Notes: generated from the sequence alone by a model not told the origin. Counted from the stretch's first letter, positions 33,729-42,187 are shown. The stretch: 47,451 nt of DNA from Herbiconiux solani NBRC 106740 (GCF_001571005.1 NZ_BCST01000012.1:1-47451); one strand, 5' to 3'. Numbers and translations: made by a program.

Positions 33729-34262
33729 TCAATCCGACGCCTCCGATTCCGGCGGCGAAGCGGTGCGGGTGGCTTGATGCAGATACCGGTCCATCGTCCG
33801 GCGTGCATGCTCCTCGAACCGCGGTGTCAGACCGTTCACGTAGTCGCCGATCACCAAGCCAGTCAGATCGCCCACGATTGTCCCGATGATCGGGCCCGTC
33901 TCGATCGATGTGTCGACTCGTCGGAGGGATGCGAAGCCGCCCACTCCTGCTCCCGCGAGTGAATCAAGGAGCCCGGCAGCAACTGCGTTCGTCACCTCCG
34001 GATCTTGGACGCCGGAGAACGACAGGGAGATCCGACCGCGGAAGGCCGAGTCCCGATCAACCGCGACATTCTCGACGATCGCCCCCGAGCCGGCTGTCTC
34101 GCGATACTCGACCTCGACGTGCAGTCGGGGCCAGCTACCTCCGAAGTTCCTGTCCAGTTCGACACCGAAGAAGGTCGCGTCGACCGACCTTGCGCCCGGC
34201 TCGATCTCAAGCAGCCCAGAGATCGATTCCGACTCGAACTCGATTCGCACAGGCCCCCGCAT
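33729..34262 (-). CDS. Hypothetical protein
   Basis: A 177-residue protein of unrecognised family, beginning MRGPVRIEFESESISGLLEI. Predicted mostly beta in the first half, with IETGPIIGTIVGDLTGLVIG as a Gly-rich hydrophobic stretch near residue 125. It ends just upstream of the fic operator. Codon choice is less extreme than in the first 30 kb, suggesting acquisition. Confidence 0.65.
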   Translation of the reverse strand: MRGPVRIEFESESISGLLEIEPGARSVDATFFGVELDRNFGGSWPRLHVEVEYRETAGSGAIVENVAVDRDSAFRGRISLSFSGVQDPEVTNAVAAGLLDSLAGAGVGGFASLRRVDTSIETGPIIGTIVGDLTGLVIGDYVNGLTPRFEEHARRTMDRYLHQATRTASPPESEASD

Positions 34263-34304
34263 CTGGTCAGACTACTTCTGCGAAGACTCCGACAGGCCCG
34301 ACGT

Positions 34305-34682
34305 TCACGCCGGGCCGGTGAGTTCGACGGTCACCGTCGCCGCAGTGAGGCACATCGCGCCGAAATCGCCCTCGAGCGTGAAACTCGTTTCGTCCCACTC
34401 GAGCGAGTCGATGTGTCCCCAGTCCTTCGCTCCGGACGCATCCGTCGCCGCTGGTCGGCCCATGTTCCGCCACGTCACGGCTGTGACGCCGGCGAAGCGG
34501 ATCACGCCTCGCCGAAAGTACGTCCACTCGCCGTCGCGTAGTGGGCGCAGTTCAGGATGCGTGGCAGCGAAACAAAGGTCGACGATGAGTTCGACGACCC
34601 CGGGTTTCACCTCTATGCCGAGAACCCAGCTCTCCTCCAGCGCGTAGTCCTTCAGCGTCGGCAGCGTCAGGTAGGTCTCCAT
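34305..34682 (-). CDS. Hypothetical protein, immunity-like
   Basis: A 125-residue soluble protein with a mixed beta pattern (YALEESWVLGIEVKPGVVEL, WTYFRRGVIRFAGVTAVTW). No family recognised. Size and style are typical of the small immunity-type proteins of this region. Confidence 0.65.
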   Translation of the reverse strand: METYLTLPTLKDYALEESWVLGIEVKPGVVELIVDLCFAATHPELRPLRDGEWTYFRRGVIRFAGVTAVTWRNMGRPAATDASGAKDWGHIDSLEWDETSFTLEGDFGAMCLTAATVTVELTGPA

Positions 34683-34804
34683 GAAGCGAGCCTAGGTCCG
34701 TCGAGGCCCGGCGGTCGTGCGGCAGACGACAGGTGTAGGCAGCTCGCGGATAGGATGCAGACGCCCCGTCGCGACCGCACCGACGGGAATGGGGAGGCTT
34801 CACC

Positions 34805-36013
34805 ATGAGAGCCAGGTTCCGCGCAGAGACGTTCGAAGCGCGGGTGCTGATGCTGACGTGCGCGTGGAGCGTGGTCTTCGGGCTGGTCAGTTACCTTGCC
34901 GCCACGTCGGCTGTCTACGGGGCGGGTTTTCTGATCATCCTCTGGCCGGTGCCCATCCTGATGTCGCTACTGGCCGGGGTCTTGACGGCCTTCGCTGCCG
35001 TGGCAGGCCGTGCGGTAGCTCTGCGCGCCCACGCCCGCCAAGGGGTGGCGCACCTGATCTCCGCGGCGGTGGCCGCGCTGGTATCGGCAGCGGCCTTCGG
35101 TGGGCAGTGGGCGACCTTATTTCAGGCGAGTCCGCCGATGTGGTCCATCGTCGTCGCCGGGGTGGTCGGCGGGATAGCGATGTTCATCACGGTCCGAAGT
35201 CAGGATCGCGTCGGTCCTGGGCCGAGCACGCGCACGGCACCGACACAGGTGCCTGATGCCAGTCAGCGGGAGGCAGGAGCGGGGCGGGAAGACGCATCTG
35301 CGCTCGCCGAGTGGGACGGCGAGACGCCCACCCCGAAGGAAGTGGAGCGCGACTCGGGCCGGGGGTCGCACACGGTGCAGTACACGTACTGGTCCAGCAC
35401 CATCAGCTCGCCGTCAGGGCAGCTCGTGCACCGGAGGTTGAGTTTGATGGCTTCCACCCTGCGGAACATACCCGGCACCCGCGAGAAGAGGAGAAAGTCA
35501 GACGAACTCCCGGGTTTCGTGCCCCATGCGCTCACCCGACCCGCCTTCCCGGTCGCATGGCCACCGGGTTGTCAGGATCGGTTCGGCCGGACAGGCTGGG
35601 TGAATGACTCGACGACCAGGCCTGACCAGCCATGCCGCGACCGGCCGCACCATCGCCAGGGCGGCGTGCATCCTGAGCGTGGTCGTGGCGATGAGCGGAT
35701 GTTCGACCACCGGCGGGGCGGGGCCCGATTCCACCGCCGACGACGCGGCGAGCGCCGGCCCGACTCCGAGCGCGACGGCGGGCCCGGCCTCCGGCCAGAC
35801 CAGCGGCGCGCCCGAGTCCCGCCTCCTCACGGTCGACGACCTGCCGCCGGACGGCTGGGTGGCCGTCCCTGCGCCGACCGCCGCCGATCCCGGTTCCGGC
35901 ACCCCGGCGTCCGGGGATGGGGCCGTGGATGCGGCGGCCGTCTGCCAGGGCGACTTCCGCAGCGTGCTCAACCTCCCGCCCCAGCCGGCGACGGCCAGCT
36001 TCCAGCGTGGTGA
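34805..36013 (+). CDS. Membrane protein with an improbable long 3' extension (possible frameshift)
   Basis: From ATG 34805, the first about 140 residues hold four membrane segments (WSVVFGLVSYLAATSAVYGA, LIILWPVPILMSLLAGVLTA, HLISAAVAALVSAAAFGG, IVVAGVVGGIAMFITV). After about 35225 the frame loses such character: it is antisense to the zinc-ribbon gene and then runs 410 bases into the lipoprotein gene in another frame, with Arg/Pro/His-rich text typical of out-of-frame reading. A single-base slip near 35200-35250 would give a stop at 35254-35256 and a protein of about 150 residues. I trust only the first third. Confidence 0.45.
   Translation: MRARFRAETFEARVLMLTCAWSVVFGLVSYLAATSAVYGAGFLIILWPVPILMSLLAGVLTAFAAVAGRAVALRAHARQGVAHLISAAVAALVSAAAFGGQWATLFQASPPMWSIVVAGVVGGIAMFITVRSQDRVGPGPSTRTAPTQVPDASQREAGAGREDASALAEWDGETPTPKEVERDSGRGSHTVQYTYWSSTISSPSGQLVHRRLSLMASTLRNIPGTREKRRKSDELPGFVPHALTRPAFPVAWPPGCQDRFGRTGWVNDSTTRPDQPCRDRPHHRQGGVHPERGRGDERMFDHRRGGARFHRRRRGERRPDSERDGGPGLRPDQRRARVPPPHGRRPAAGRLGGRPCADRRRSRFRHPGVRGWGRGCGGRLPGRLPQRAQPPAPAGDGQLPAW
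35263..35469 (-). CDS. Small zinc-ribbon protein
   Basis: A 68-residue product from ATG 35469. CTSC (14-17) and CTVC (31-34) flank DGELMVLDQYVY, a zinc-ribbon knuckle pair. Over this stretch nearly every codon ends in G or C on the minus strand, the expected signature of real coding in this genome. It has no clear Shine-Dalgarno and its last 25 residues are Ser/Ala-rich. It is antisense to the doubtful end of the membrane ORF at 34805-36013. Confidence 0.6.
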   Translation of the reverse strand: MFRRVEAIKLNLRCTSCPDGELMVLDQYVYCTVCDPRPESRSTSFGVGVSPSHSASADASSRPAPASR

Positions 36014-36356
36014 GGTCAGTTTCACCGAGCAGATCATCCCCGATGACGACCCCCGGGGCACGATCGACGCCCTCCGGAGCGCTGTCACGAACTGCATCGG
36101 AGTCGAGACACCCCTTCCGGGGCAGGACTCCACCGTCTCGTTCGAGCCCCTGCCGAACTTGCCGATCGACGCCAGTGCCTTCGGTGCGGTGACGAAGATC
36201 ACCGCCGCATCCGGAGTGATCACCCTCGGCTTCGTCGTCTCCGACCTCGGTGACGCCGTCGCCTTCACGCAGCTGACGGCCCCGCAGGGCCAGCCGGTCT
36301 CGACCGACGACCTGGTCAGCCTCAGCGATGCGGCCGTCGAGGCGGCGACCTCCTGA
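35604..36356 (+). CDS. Secreted lipoprotein, unknown function
   Basis: A 250-residue lipoprotein: signal with hydrophobic ACILSVVVAMSGC (lipobox MSGC, Cys about 33), a Ser/Thr/Ala/Pro linker, then a folded part with LLTVDDLPPDGWVAVP, CQGDFRSVLNLPP and FGAVTKITAASGVITLGFVV. Resembles actinobacterial surface lipoproteins of unknown role. ATG 35604 lacks a clear ribosome site. Confidence 0.8.
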   Translation: MTRRPGLTSHAATGRTIARAACILSVVVAMSGCSTTGGAGPDSTADDAASAGPTPSATAGPASGQTSGAPESRLLTVDDLPPDGWVAVPAPTAADPGSGTPASGDGAVDAAAVCQGDFRSVLNLPPQPATASFQRGEVSFTEQIIPDDDPRGTIDALRSAVTNCIGVETPLPGQDSTVSFEPLPNLPIDASAFGAVTKITAASGVITLGFVVSDLGDAVAFTQLTAPQGQPVSTDDLVSLSDAAVEAATS

Positions 36357-36381
36357 GCGAACCCTCCTTCTGAGCCGCGAC

Positions 36382-36645
36382 ATGGATGAACGTGAAGACT
36401 GGCGCTTCGACCTGGTCGACCCCGGCCGGCCACCTCGTGCGCAGATCCCCGGCGACGAGGTCGAGCGGCTGCGCCTGCTGAGCGACGCACGAGCAACCCA
36501 GCCCGAGTCGAACTCCTCGGCCGCCGAGGTGCTCGCGGTGATGGCTGACTGGATGCGCCGCGGTTTCACCTTCGACCAGATCGCGGTGGCGGCCCGGCTC
36601 TCCCTCGCGCGCACCCGTGAGCTGCTGGGGCCCCACGGCCCCTGA
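36382..36645 (+). CDS. Small hypothetical helical protein
   Basis: An 87-residue protein, ATG 36382. The first half is acidic (MDEREDWRFDLVDPG), the second is helical with MADWMRRGFTFDQIAVAARL and SLARTRELLG, possibly a helix-turn-helix-like unit. No recognised family. It follows the lipoprotein gene by 25 bases and may be in its operon. Confidence 0.6.
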   Translation: MDEREDWRFDLVDPGRPPRAQIPGDEVERLRLLSDARATQPESNSSAAEVLAVMADWMRRGFTFDQIAVAARLSLARTRELLGPHGP

Positions 36646-36740
36646 CCGGTCCTTCGGGATCTGCGGCCTCCTCTGCGGGCCGGCGACTGATTCGACCCCG
36701 GCACGTATCGGAACGGGACTCGCTTTGGTACCGTCACCGC

Positions 36741-38042
36741 ATGAGGGACATGGCAGTCCGGAGCGGCCGACGCGCAGTCGGTGCGAGCATCCTGCTCACC
36801 GCTGCCCTCGTCGTGACGGCATGCACGTCCGCCGGTTCGGCGCTCCCACCGGCCTCCGGGACCCCCGCATCCGCCCCGCCCGCCGCGGCCGCACCCTCTG
36901 CCACCCAGCCCGCCGCATCCATCGACCAGGCGCTCGCCGCAGACATCCGCCAGACGATCACCGACCGGATGGCCGAGTGGGGCCTGCGGGCTGTGATCGT
37001 GCAGGCGACGAAGGGTGATCAACCGATCATCACAGAGGCATTCGGCGAGTCGATGAGCGGAGTCCCCGCCACCACGGAGATGCACTTCCGCAACGGTGCG
37101 GTCGCGATCTCGTACGTCGCGACCGCCCTGCTCACGCTCGTCGACGACGGCACGGTCGCGCTCGACGACCCGCTCGGCACCTGGCTGCCCGACGTGCCGA
37201 ACGCCGAGAGGGTGACGCTGGGGCAGCTCGCGCAGATGACCGCGGGCTACGCCGACTACGTGCAGGATGCCGGTTTCCTCGCGCAGCTCGAGGCCGATCC
37301 GTTCCGTCAGTGGACGCCCGAGCAGCTCGCCGCCTACGGAACCGCCCAGCCCCTGATCTACGAGCCCGGCACGAACTGGAACTACTCGCACACCGACTAC
37401 GTGCTCCTCGGCCTGGCGCTCGAGAAGATCACGGGCCAGCCGATGGAGGAGCTCCTGCAGCAGCGGGTGCTCGATCCGCTCGGCCTCGAGAACACGCGAG
37501 CCGCGAGCACGCCCGAGATCGCCGAGCCGGTGCTGCACGCGTTCACCGCCGAACGCCGCCAGTCGCTCGGCATCCCCGCGGGCACCCCTTTCCTCGAGGA
37601 TTCGACCTTCTGGAACCCGTCGTGGACCATCACGCGCGGCGCCGTCCAGTACACCGACATCGCCGACCTGACCCGCACCGCCCGCGGCATCGGCACCGGC
37701 GAACTCCTCTCGCCAGCCCTGCACGCGCAGCAGCTGAATCTCGACACCCGTGGCCGCTCGTCGACGATCGACGGATGCACGACCTGCTTCCCGCACTCCG
37801 AGATCTACACCTACGGCATCGGTGTGGTGATGATGGGCGACTGGATCCTGCAGAACCCGATGTTCAGCGGTACCGCGGCGGTGGAGGCGTACCTGCCTGC
37901 CGAGGACGTGACGCTGGCGGTCGTGGTCACCTTCACCGAGGCCGCCTTCGACGACACCGGCTCCGCCCCGAACCGCGCCACCGACCTCTTCCGTGCCCTC
38001 GCGGCCGTCGTGTCCCCCGCCCACGCCCCGCCCACCCGCTGA
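36741..38042 (+). CDS. Beta-lactamase-family lipoprotein lacking the catalytic Ser and Lys
   Basis: A 433-residue lipoprotein (lipobox VTAC, Cys about 28) with the class-C beta-lactamase/DD-peptidase fold: LLTLVDDGTVALDDPLGTWL, VTLGQLAQMTAGYADY, EPGTNWNYSHTDYVLLGLAL and YGIGVVMM. Where active enzymes have FRxGSxxK, this protein has FRNGAVAI, that is A120 and I123 in place of the nucleophile Ser and the Lys; the YxN motif is Y216-S-H218. The DNA is clear (GGT GCG GTC GCG ATC), with no frame problem. It is thus probably a non-hydrolytic binding protein. ATG 36741 follows TACCGT; a leaderless start is likely. Confidence 0.88.
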   Translation: MRDMAVRSGRRAVGASILLTAALVVTACTSAGSALPPASGTPASAPPAAAAPSATQPAASIDQALAADIRQTITDRMAEWGLRAVIVQATKGDQPIITEAFGESMSGVPATTEMHFRNGAVAISYVATALLTLVDDGTVALDDPLGTWLPDVPNAERVTLGQLAQMTAGYADYVQDAGFLAQLEADPFRQWTPEQLAAYGTAQPLIYEPGTNWNYSHTDYVLLGLALEKITGQPMEELLQQRVLDPLGLENTRAASTPEIAEPVLHAFTAERRQSLGIPAGTPFLEDSTFWNPSWTITRGAVQYTDIADLTRTARGIGTGELLSPALHAQQLNLDTRGRSSTIDGCTTCFPHSEIYTYGIGVVMMGDWILQNPMFSGTAAVEAYLPAEDVTLAVVVTFTEAAFDDTGSAPNRATDLFRALAAVVSPAHAPPTR

Positions 38043-38099
38043 CCTGCGCCGTCTGCCCTCATGGGTCCGGTGAATCGTCACGGCCATGTCCCCACTACG

Positions 38100-38127
38100 C
38101 GGCTTGTGGGAATATCCCCACAAGCCG
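38100..38127. terminator. Hairpin between convergent genes
   Basis: CGGCTTGTGGG (38100-38110) pairs perfectly with CCCACAAGCCG (38117-38127). No T-run. The motif ATATNCCCAC recurs next to it (38112 and 38138). It may end transcription from one or both sides. Confidence 0.45.
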
Positions 38128-38162
38128 ACAAGTGGTCATATGCCCACACCGACGTGCGTCTA

Positions 38163-38702
38163 CTACTCGGATGGGCGGGGGAAGATGAACCACTTGTTCA
38201 AGGAGGTGGTGCCGATTTGGGCGAGCCGGCGCTGCTCCGCGATGAAGGGCTCGTCGGCGCCGAGCGGTGGCTGTGAACCAGCGAAAGGCCGCAAGACCTC
38301 GAGGGCGTGCTCCACGGTCAGCTCGCCGATCGAGATGAGCTGCACATTCGAGTCATTGCTGGGGCCGTTCCAGCGGATGACGTCACCGAGCAGGTCCAGC
38401 GCGTCGGCGGTGTCCAGAACCAGCCAATCCCGGTCCTTCATCGCTCGCCCAGCCCACGTCGGCGGCGCATCGAGTTGCGACGCCCAGGTGTCACGAGTCG
38501 AGCATTCCGCCAGTCCCGACCTGATGAGGTGACCGTACACCCAGGATGCGAACCGCCAGCCCGAAACCTGGTCGGTCTCGACTGTGTGGTTGTCCGCGCT
38601 CCGGAATGCGCCCGTGACGCTCCACAACGGCGTCTCCTCGACGACCTCGATGACGAGCGCGGAGATCGCTGCGAGCTCGTCTCGCGAAAAGGGTTCGGTC
38701 AT
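38163..38702 (-). CDS. Hypothetical protein, immunity-like
   Basis: A 179-residue soluble protein beginning MTEPFSRDELAAISALVIEV with FRSADNHTVETDQVSGWRF and RDWLVLDTADALDLLGDVIR. No known family recognised. A TTG at 38720 is an alternative start, but ATG 38702 is simpler. The setting suggests an immunity-type or accessory protein. Confidence 0.65.
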   Translation of the reverse strand: MTEPFSRDELAAISALVIEVVEETPLWSVTGAFRSADNHTVETDQVSGWRFASWVYGHLIRSGLAECSTRDTWASQLDAPPTWAGRAMKDRDWLVLDTADALDLLGDVIRWNGPSNDSNVQLISIGELTVEHALEVLRPFAGSQPPLGADEPFIAEQRRLAQIGTTSLNKWFIFPRPSE

Positions 38703-38751
38703 GGGGATAACCGTAAGCAATGGTCACCCTCCGCAGACGAGACAGCGGCAA

Positions 38752-39954
38752 TCACTCGTCGACCTGCCATCCCTCGTACCGGCCACCATCGACGGTCGCA
38801 GCGAGAGTCTCGAGAGACAAGCGTGCTTCGCCCACGTCCGAGCTCTCGAGCGACGTCACATCGCGTTCCGCAATCAATCCCCAGCCGGGCCCCGACGGTC
38901 GCGGGCCGGCCCAGCGGAGTTCCCAGCCGTCTCGCACCACTGCGGTCGCGATCGTCTCGGCTCCGAGCTGGTCGTCGCAGGAGAAGAAGACGACCCAGCT
39001 GAAGGCCTTGCCGCTGGCCCGGAGCCGTCGAAGTCGGCGGAGCATCCGCTCATCTGCCTCGACGGCACGGGGAGAGGGTGTGCCGGGACGCGACGGCTCG
39101 GCGGCTGCGCTCCTCCCGGCCAGATGAGCCCGTGACCCTCGGCTGAGAGGGGTGGCGAGCATCCCCGTCTTCTCGCTGTAGAGGCCGACGACCTTCGAGC
39201 GACGACGCTCGGTCACGCCGACCATGACGGCCGCCGCGGGCATGAGAACGGCAGCGATGACGACCAGGACCGACCAGACATCGAGGCGGAGTCCCGCGAC
39301 CCCGGCGCCGACGACGAGCGCCGGCAGCGCGGCCAGCGTGATCCACCAGCCGATGCATGCCGCCCTGAGTGACCGATACTCTTCGACGCTCACCGGACTG
39401 GCCGAACGCCAGACCCGGACGAACGGCCGGAGACGGTTCTTCCTGTCGTACTCGAGCACCGACCACGTCGATCGAAGGAACCGTCCCGCGTCGTCGAGCA
39501 TGAGCGTGCCCCGCGGGTAGTCTCCGGCGAAGATGACGCGTGCGTGCTCCGGTGCCGGTTCGCGTTCGACGCGCTCGCCGTAGGTGGCCGGCCCGAGATC
39601 GGTCTGCGTCTGCGGCTGCGTTTGCGGCGTCTGCTCTGCCGCTTGCGCTGCAACCTGTGACCGAAGTCGCTCGCGGAGGTCATCGAGCCGGGCGTTCAAC
39701 GCTCGATCACCGAACCCGACTCTCACCTCGGAGAGGCCACGCCGGGCACTCAGCCGAGAGCGGAGCACCCCGTACACCGCCTCGTCGCCGGCCAGCACAC
39801 GCAGCCGGTCGGCTTCGAGCGCGCGTGCCCACTGCGGCAGCTCGTACTCGCGGAACAGCTCGACGAGTTCACTCAGAATCGTGGCGACGGAGGCGGCGCG
39901 CTCGTCTGCTGTGTCAGCCCGCTCCGCAGCGCGCGATTCTTCCCGGGGATGCAC
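38752..39954 (-). CDS. Membrane protein with DUF6966-like and RraB-like ends
   Basis: A 400-residue mosaic. The N-terminal part (about 20-95: LSELVELFREYELPQWARAL, then RLRVLAG) resembles DUF6966. A Gln/Thr linker, a segment with LMLDDAGRFLRSTWSVLEY and two adjacent membrane segments (about 195-245) follow. The end (about 330-400: AFSWVVFFSCDD, DGWELRWAG, TVDGGRYEGWQVD) resembles the RraB family, regulators of ribonuclease activity. Starts at GTG 39954. Such a mix is unusual; function unknown, and a stress or immunity role is inferred from its neighbours only. Confidence 0.65.
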   Translation of the reverse strand: MHPREESRAAERADTADERAASVATILSELVELFREYELPQWARALEADRLRVLAGDEAVYGVLRSRLSARRGLSEVRVGFGDRALNARLDDLRERLRSQVAAQAAEQTPQTQPQTQTDLGPATYGERVEREPAPEHARVIFAGDYPRGTLMLDDAGRFLRSTWSVLEYDRKNRLRPFVRVWRSASPVSVEEYRSLRAACIGWWITLAALPALVVGAGVAGLRLDVWSVLVVIAAVLMPAAAVMVGVTERRRSKVVGLYSEKTGMLATPLSRGSRAHLAGRSAAAEPSRPGTPSPRAVEADERMLRRLRRLRASGKAFSWVVFFSCDDQLGAETIATAVVRDGWELRWAGPRPSGPGWGLIAERDVTSLESSDVGEARLSLETLAATVDGGRYEGWQVDE

Positions 39955-39993
39955 GTCAGCGGTCCGTTCGAATCGCCTCGGCGCATGCGCGGG

Positions 39994-40326
39994 TCACGTG
40001 ATGTTCCGGGACGGGTAGCCGGCGTTGCTCGTGTAGCCGCCGGCGTGCTTCACCGGCTGGGCCGGCGCGGAAGCCGAAACGACAGCCGCCGTCGACGGCT
40101 CGCTCTGGTCGACGGCGGGCGGGTCCAGAACGACCTCGTCCCGGCGCAGGTACTCTCGCCGGGCCTTGAACGCCGAGCGAACGCAGAGGAAGACGGCGAG
40201 CGGTGAGACCACGAGCATCATCCAGTTCGACTGACTGACCAGCGGTCCGACGATGAATCCGATCGCCAGGCATCCCTGAGCGATCGCGACCGACATCGAG
40301 CGCGTCCAACGCACCGTATTCGACAT
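39994..40326 (-). CDS. Small two-pass membrane protein
   Basis: A 110-residue product. Segments are at about 12-32 and 35-52, then ARREYLRRDEVVLDPPAVDQ and a polar, Ser/Ala-rich end. ATG 40326. It lies 39 bases upstream of the RraB-like gene and may be in its operon. Family unknown. Confidence 0.7.
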   Translation of the reverse strand: MSNTVRWTRSMSVAIAQGCLAIGFIVGPLVSQSNWMMLVVSPLAVFLCVRSAFKARREYLRRDEVVLDPPAVDQSEPSTAAVVSASAPAQPVKHAGGYTSNAGYPSRNIT

Positions 40327-40398
40327 AAGTAGCCCCCTCTCGCGAGATTAGCGCACGCCGCGACTAGGAGTGTCCCGCCCGCCGATAGGGTCGACCGC

Positions 40399-40788
40399 AT
40401 GAGCATGACCTCGGAGCGGGACCTCACAGACCACGAGCGCGCGCTCCTGCTGATGGCGATCGACACGATGTCGACCGGTGCCGAGCAGGCTCGAGCGCAA
40501 CTCGCGGTGGCGAGCTACGGCGGCCCCGCCCACGAGGGAACGCATCCTTGCCTCGTCCTCGCGTTGCCGGAAGGCGTCGAGCCGATTCCGCGAGGGGCCG
40601 AATATCCGCTGACTCTCTACGTGGCGCCGGACGCCTTCACGGTCGGAACCATCGACGTCTTCATCGAGAACGGACTGCTCACCTCCCTCGAATGGTCGGC
40701 GACGTCGCTGGTCCATGACGCGCCGGAAGTGACGGAGTTCCCGTCCCTGGACCGCATCTCAGTCAATCCGAACTTCGGCGGCGTCTGA
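40399..40788 (+). CDS. Hypothetical protein
   Basis: A 129-residue soluble protein: MSMTSERDLTDHERALLLMA, GAEQARAQLAVASYGGPAHE, LTLYVAPDAFTVGTIDVFIE and the closing FPSLDRISVNPNFGG. Beta-rich second half. I do not recognise the family, though small proteins of this style are often immunity proteins. Confidence 0.68.
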   Translation: MSMTSERDLTDHERALLLMAIDTMSTGAEQARAQLAVASYGGPAHEGTHPCLVLALPEGVEPIPRGAEYPLTLYVAPDAFTVGTIDVFIENGLLTSLEWSATSLVHDAPEVTEFPSLDRISVNPNFGGV

Positions 40789-40824
40789 ATTGAAGAGAGC
40801 GGAGTCTGGCGCTCACCGTGCCGG

Positions 40825-41310
40825 TCAGTCTCCGGTCTCGTGTACTGGCTCGTCGCCGAAGGTCTGCATGCCGAACCAGACGTACCCGGTTCGCGTCGGC
40901 ACTCGATAGACGCCGACCATCCCGGTGAGCATGGCTGCGACTGCCGCGAAATCGTCACCGGCGCTTTCGTCTACGGGCAGCTTGCGGTGTGCAAAGACTG
41001 GAATGTTCTTCGACCGACCGATCTCGACAGCGTCGGCCGATACGATCACGACTCTTTCCGGAAGTGATCCGTTCGCGCATCCCCACAGCCAGGTGCTGGT
41101 CTCTGAGGAGTAGGTGCCGAGCACGTGCGCCGGCCCGGTGATCGCTCGATCACCGAAATGGAAGCTGAGAGTGCCTTCCGCCAGGTCTGCCGACCATCGA
41201 TCGCTGCGACCGATGTCCCAACGCTCTTGAGCCAGCCGATTCCCATTCGCCACGTACTGGCGGGCCTCGGCGACGAGCTTTCGGGGCAGGAGATCTTTTT
41301 CAAGACCCAT
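40825..41310 (-). CDS. DUF6882-like protein
   Basis: A 161-residue protein with the pattern WSADLAEGTLSFHFGDRAIT, AHVLGTYSSETSTWLWGCAN and GSLPERVV, matching DUF6882 as I know it; the YVWFGMQTFGD end also fits. Role unknown; the family often appears next to toxin or immunity genes. ATG 41310 is preferred over GTG 41328. Confidence 0.7.
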   Translation of the reverse strand: MGLEKDLLPRKLVAEARQYVANGNRLAQERWDIGRSDRWSADLAEGTLSFHFGDRAITGPAHVLGTYSSETSTWLWGCANGSLPERVVIVSADAVEIGRSKNIPVFAHRKLPVDESAGDDFAAVAAMLTGMVGVYRVPTRTGYVWFGMQTFGDEPVHETGD

Positions 41311-41390
41311 TCGCCGTTTCCAGAACACGCCTGGACTCTATCCCAGCGTCTCGCCCGCGAATGTCGATGCTCTGCTAGGAGGGCCTGACC

Positions 41391-41714
41391 TCAGACCTTC
41401 CGAAACGTCCCGATCAGGACGGGTACGCCGACGTTGGGGTTCTCGCCGAGGAGGCGTATCAGCGCGCTGGTTCGCGGCACTTCGAAGGCTTCGACCGGTT
41501 CAGCGTGGACCTCGGCGAAGAGTTCGAATCGGCGGCCTTCGGCGTGTTCGTGAGCCCAGGCGATTGCTTCAGCCGCGCTGGCCACTTCGGTGAGCACGAA
41601 GGCATCGAGACTCCATGCGCGGCCGGACGACGACTGGACCCAGAAGTTCACCCGGTAATTCGGCGCATCGACGGCGAACGCCGGCTCTGCATGGACGGTT
41701 CCAGATGCGCGCAT
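41391..41714 (-). CDS. Hypothetical protein
   Basis: A 107-residue soluble protein: MRASGTVHAEPAFAVDAPNY, SGRAWSLDAFVLTEVASAAE, AIAWAHEHAEGRRFELFAEV and LIRLLGENPNVGVPVLIGTF. Family unknown. In an accessory gene cluster. Confidence 0.65.
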   Translation of the reverse strand: MRASGTVHAEPAFAVDAPNYRVNFWVQSSSGRAWSLDAFVLTEVASAAEAIAWAHEHAEGRRFELFAEVHAEPVEAFEVPRTSALIRLLGENPNVGVPVLIGTFRKV

Positions 41715-41766
41715 GCCGTGAGGCTACAGAGCAAAGCCGACGACACCTATGTTCTCAACCGCTCCG

Positions 41767-42093
41767 TCAGAACGTGGACATGCGGAAGATGAGGAGGATG
41801 ACGTACCCGACAGCCCCGAGGCCGGCCAGGATGATGCCGGCGAGCGAGATGCCGAATCCGGGCTTCCGGCCGTCTTCCGTGCGGTGCGACAGCGCGTGCC
41901 GGATGCCGATGATTCCGAAGACCACGCCGACAATCGACGGGATGAGGAACAGGTTCAAGAAGAGTGAGACGACGCCCGCGACCAGAGCGACGATCGCAAA
42001 CGGATACGAGACGTTCGGCCCCGTGTTCCGGAGGGGCTCTGAGCCCGGCCGGTTGATGATCTTCTCGGACTTCGGTTGTTCCCCCATTGTCAT
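41767..42093 (-). CDS. DUF4190-like membrane protein
   Basis: A 108-residue protein with two or three membrane segments: YPFAIVALVAGVVSLFLNLF, IPSIVGVVFGIIGI, and GFGISLAGIILAGLGAVGYV. The IRHALSHR turn between the segments fits DUF4190. Starts at ATG 42093; a second ATG lies two codons on. Confidence 0.78.
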   Translation of the reverse strand: MTMGEQPKSEKIINRPGSEPLRNTGPNVSYPFAIVALVAGVVSLFLNLFLIPSIVGVVFGIIGIRHALSHRTEDGRKPGFGISLAGIILAGLGAVGYVILLIFRMSTF

Positions 42094-42187
42094 GAGGCGA
42101 CTCTAGGGGACAGGCGGTTCGTATGATTCCCCGGCAGGCGGGTGGACGAGGTCGGACAGGTCAGTGCCCGTATTGCCGGATCCAGCG

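Noticed and set aside
35532-38123. An 863-codon minus-strand open frame
   Set aside because: It is antisense to the lipoprotein and beta-lactamase-family genes, which have clear signal peptides and motifs; its product is low complexity.
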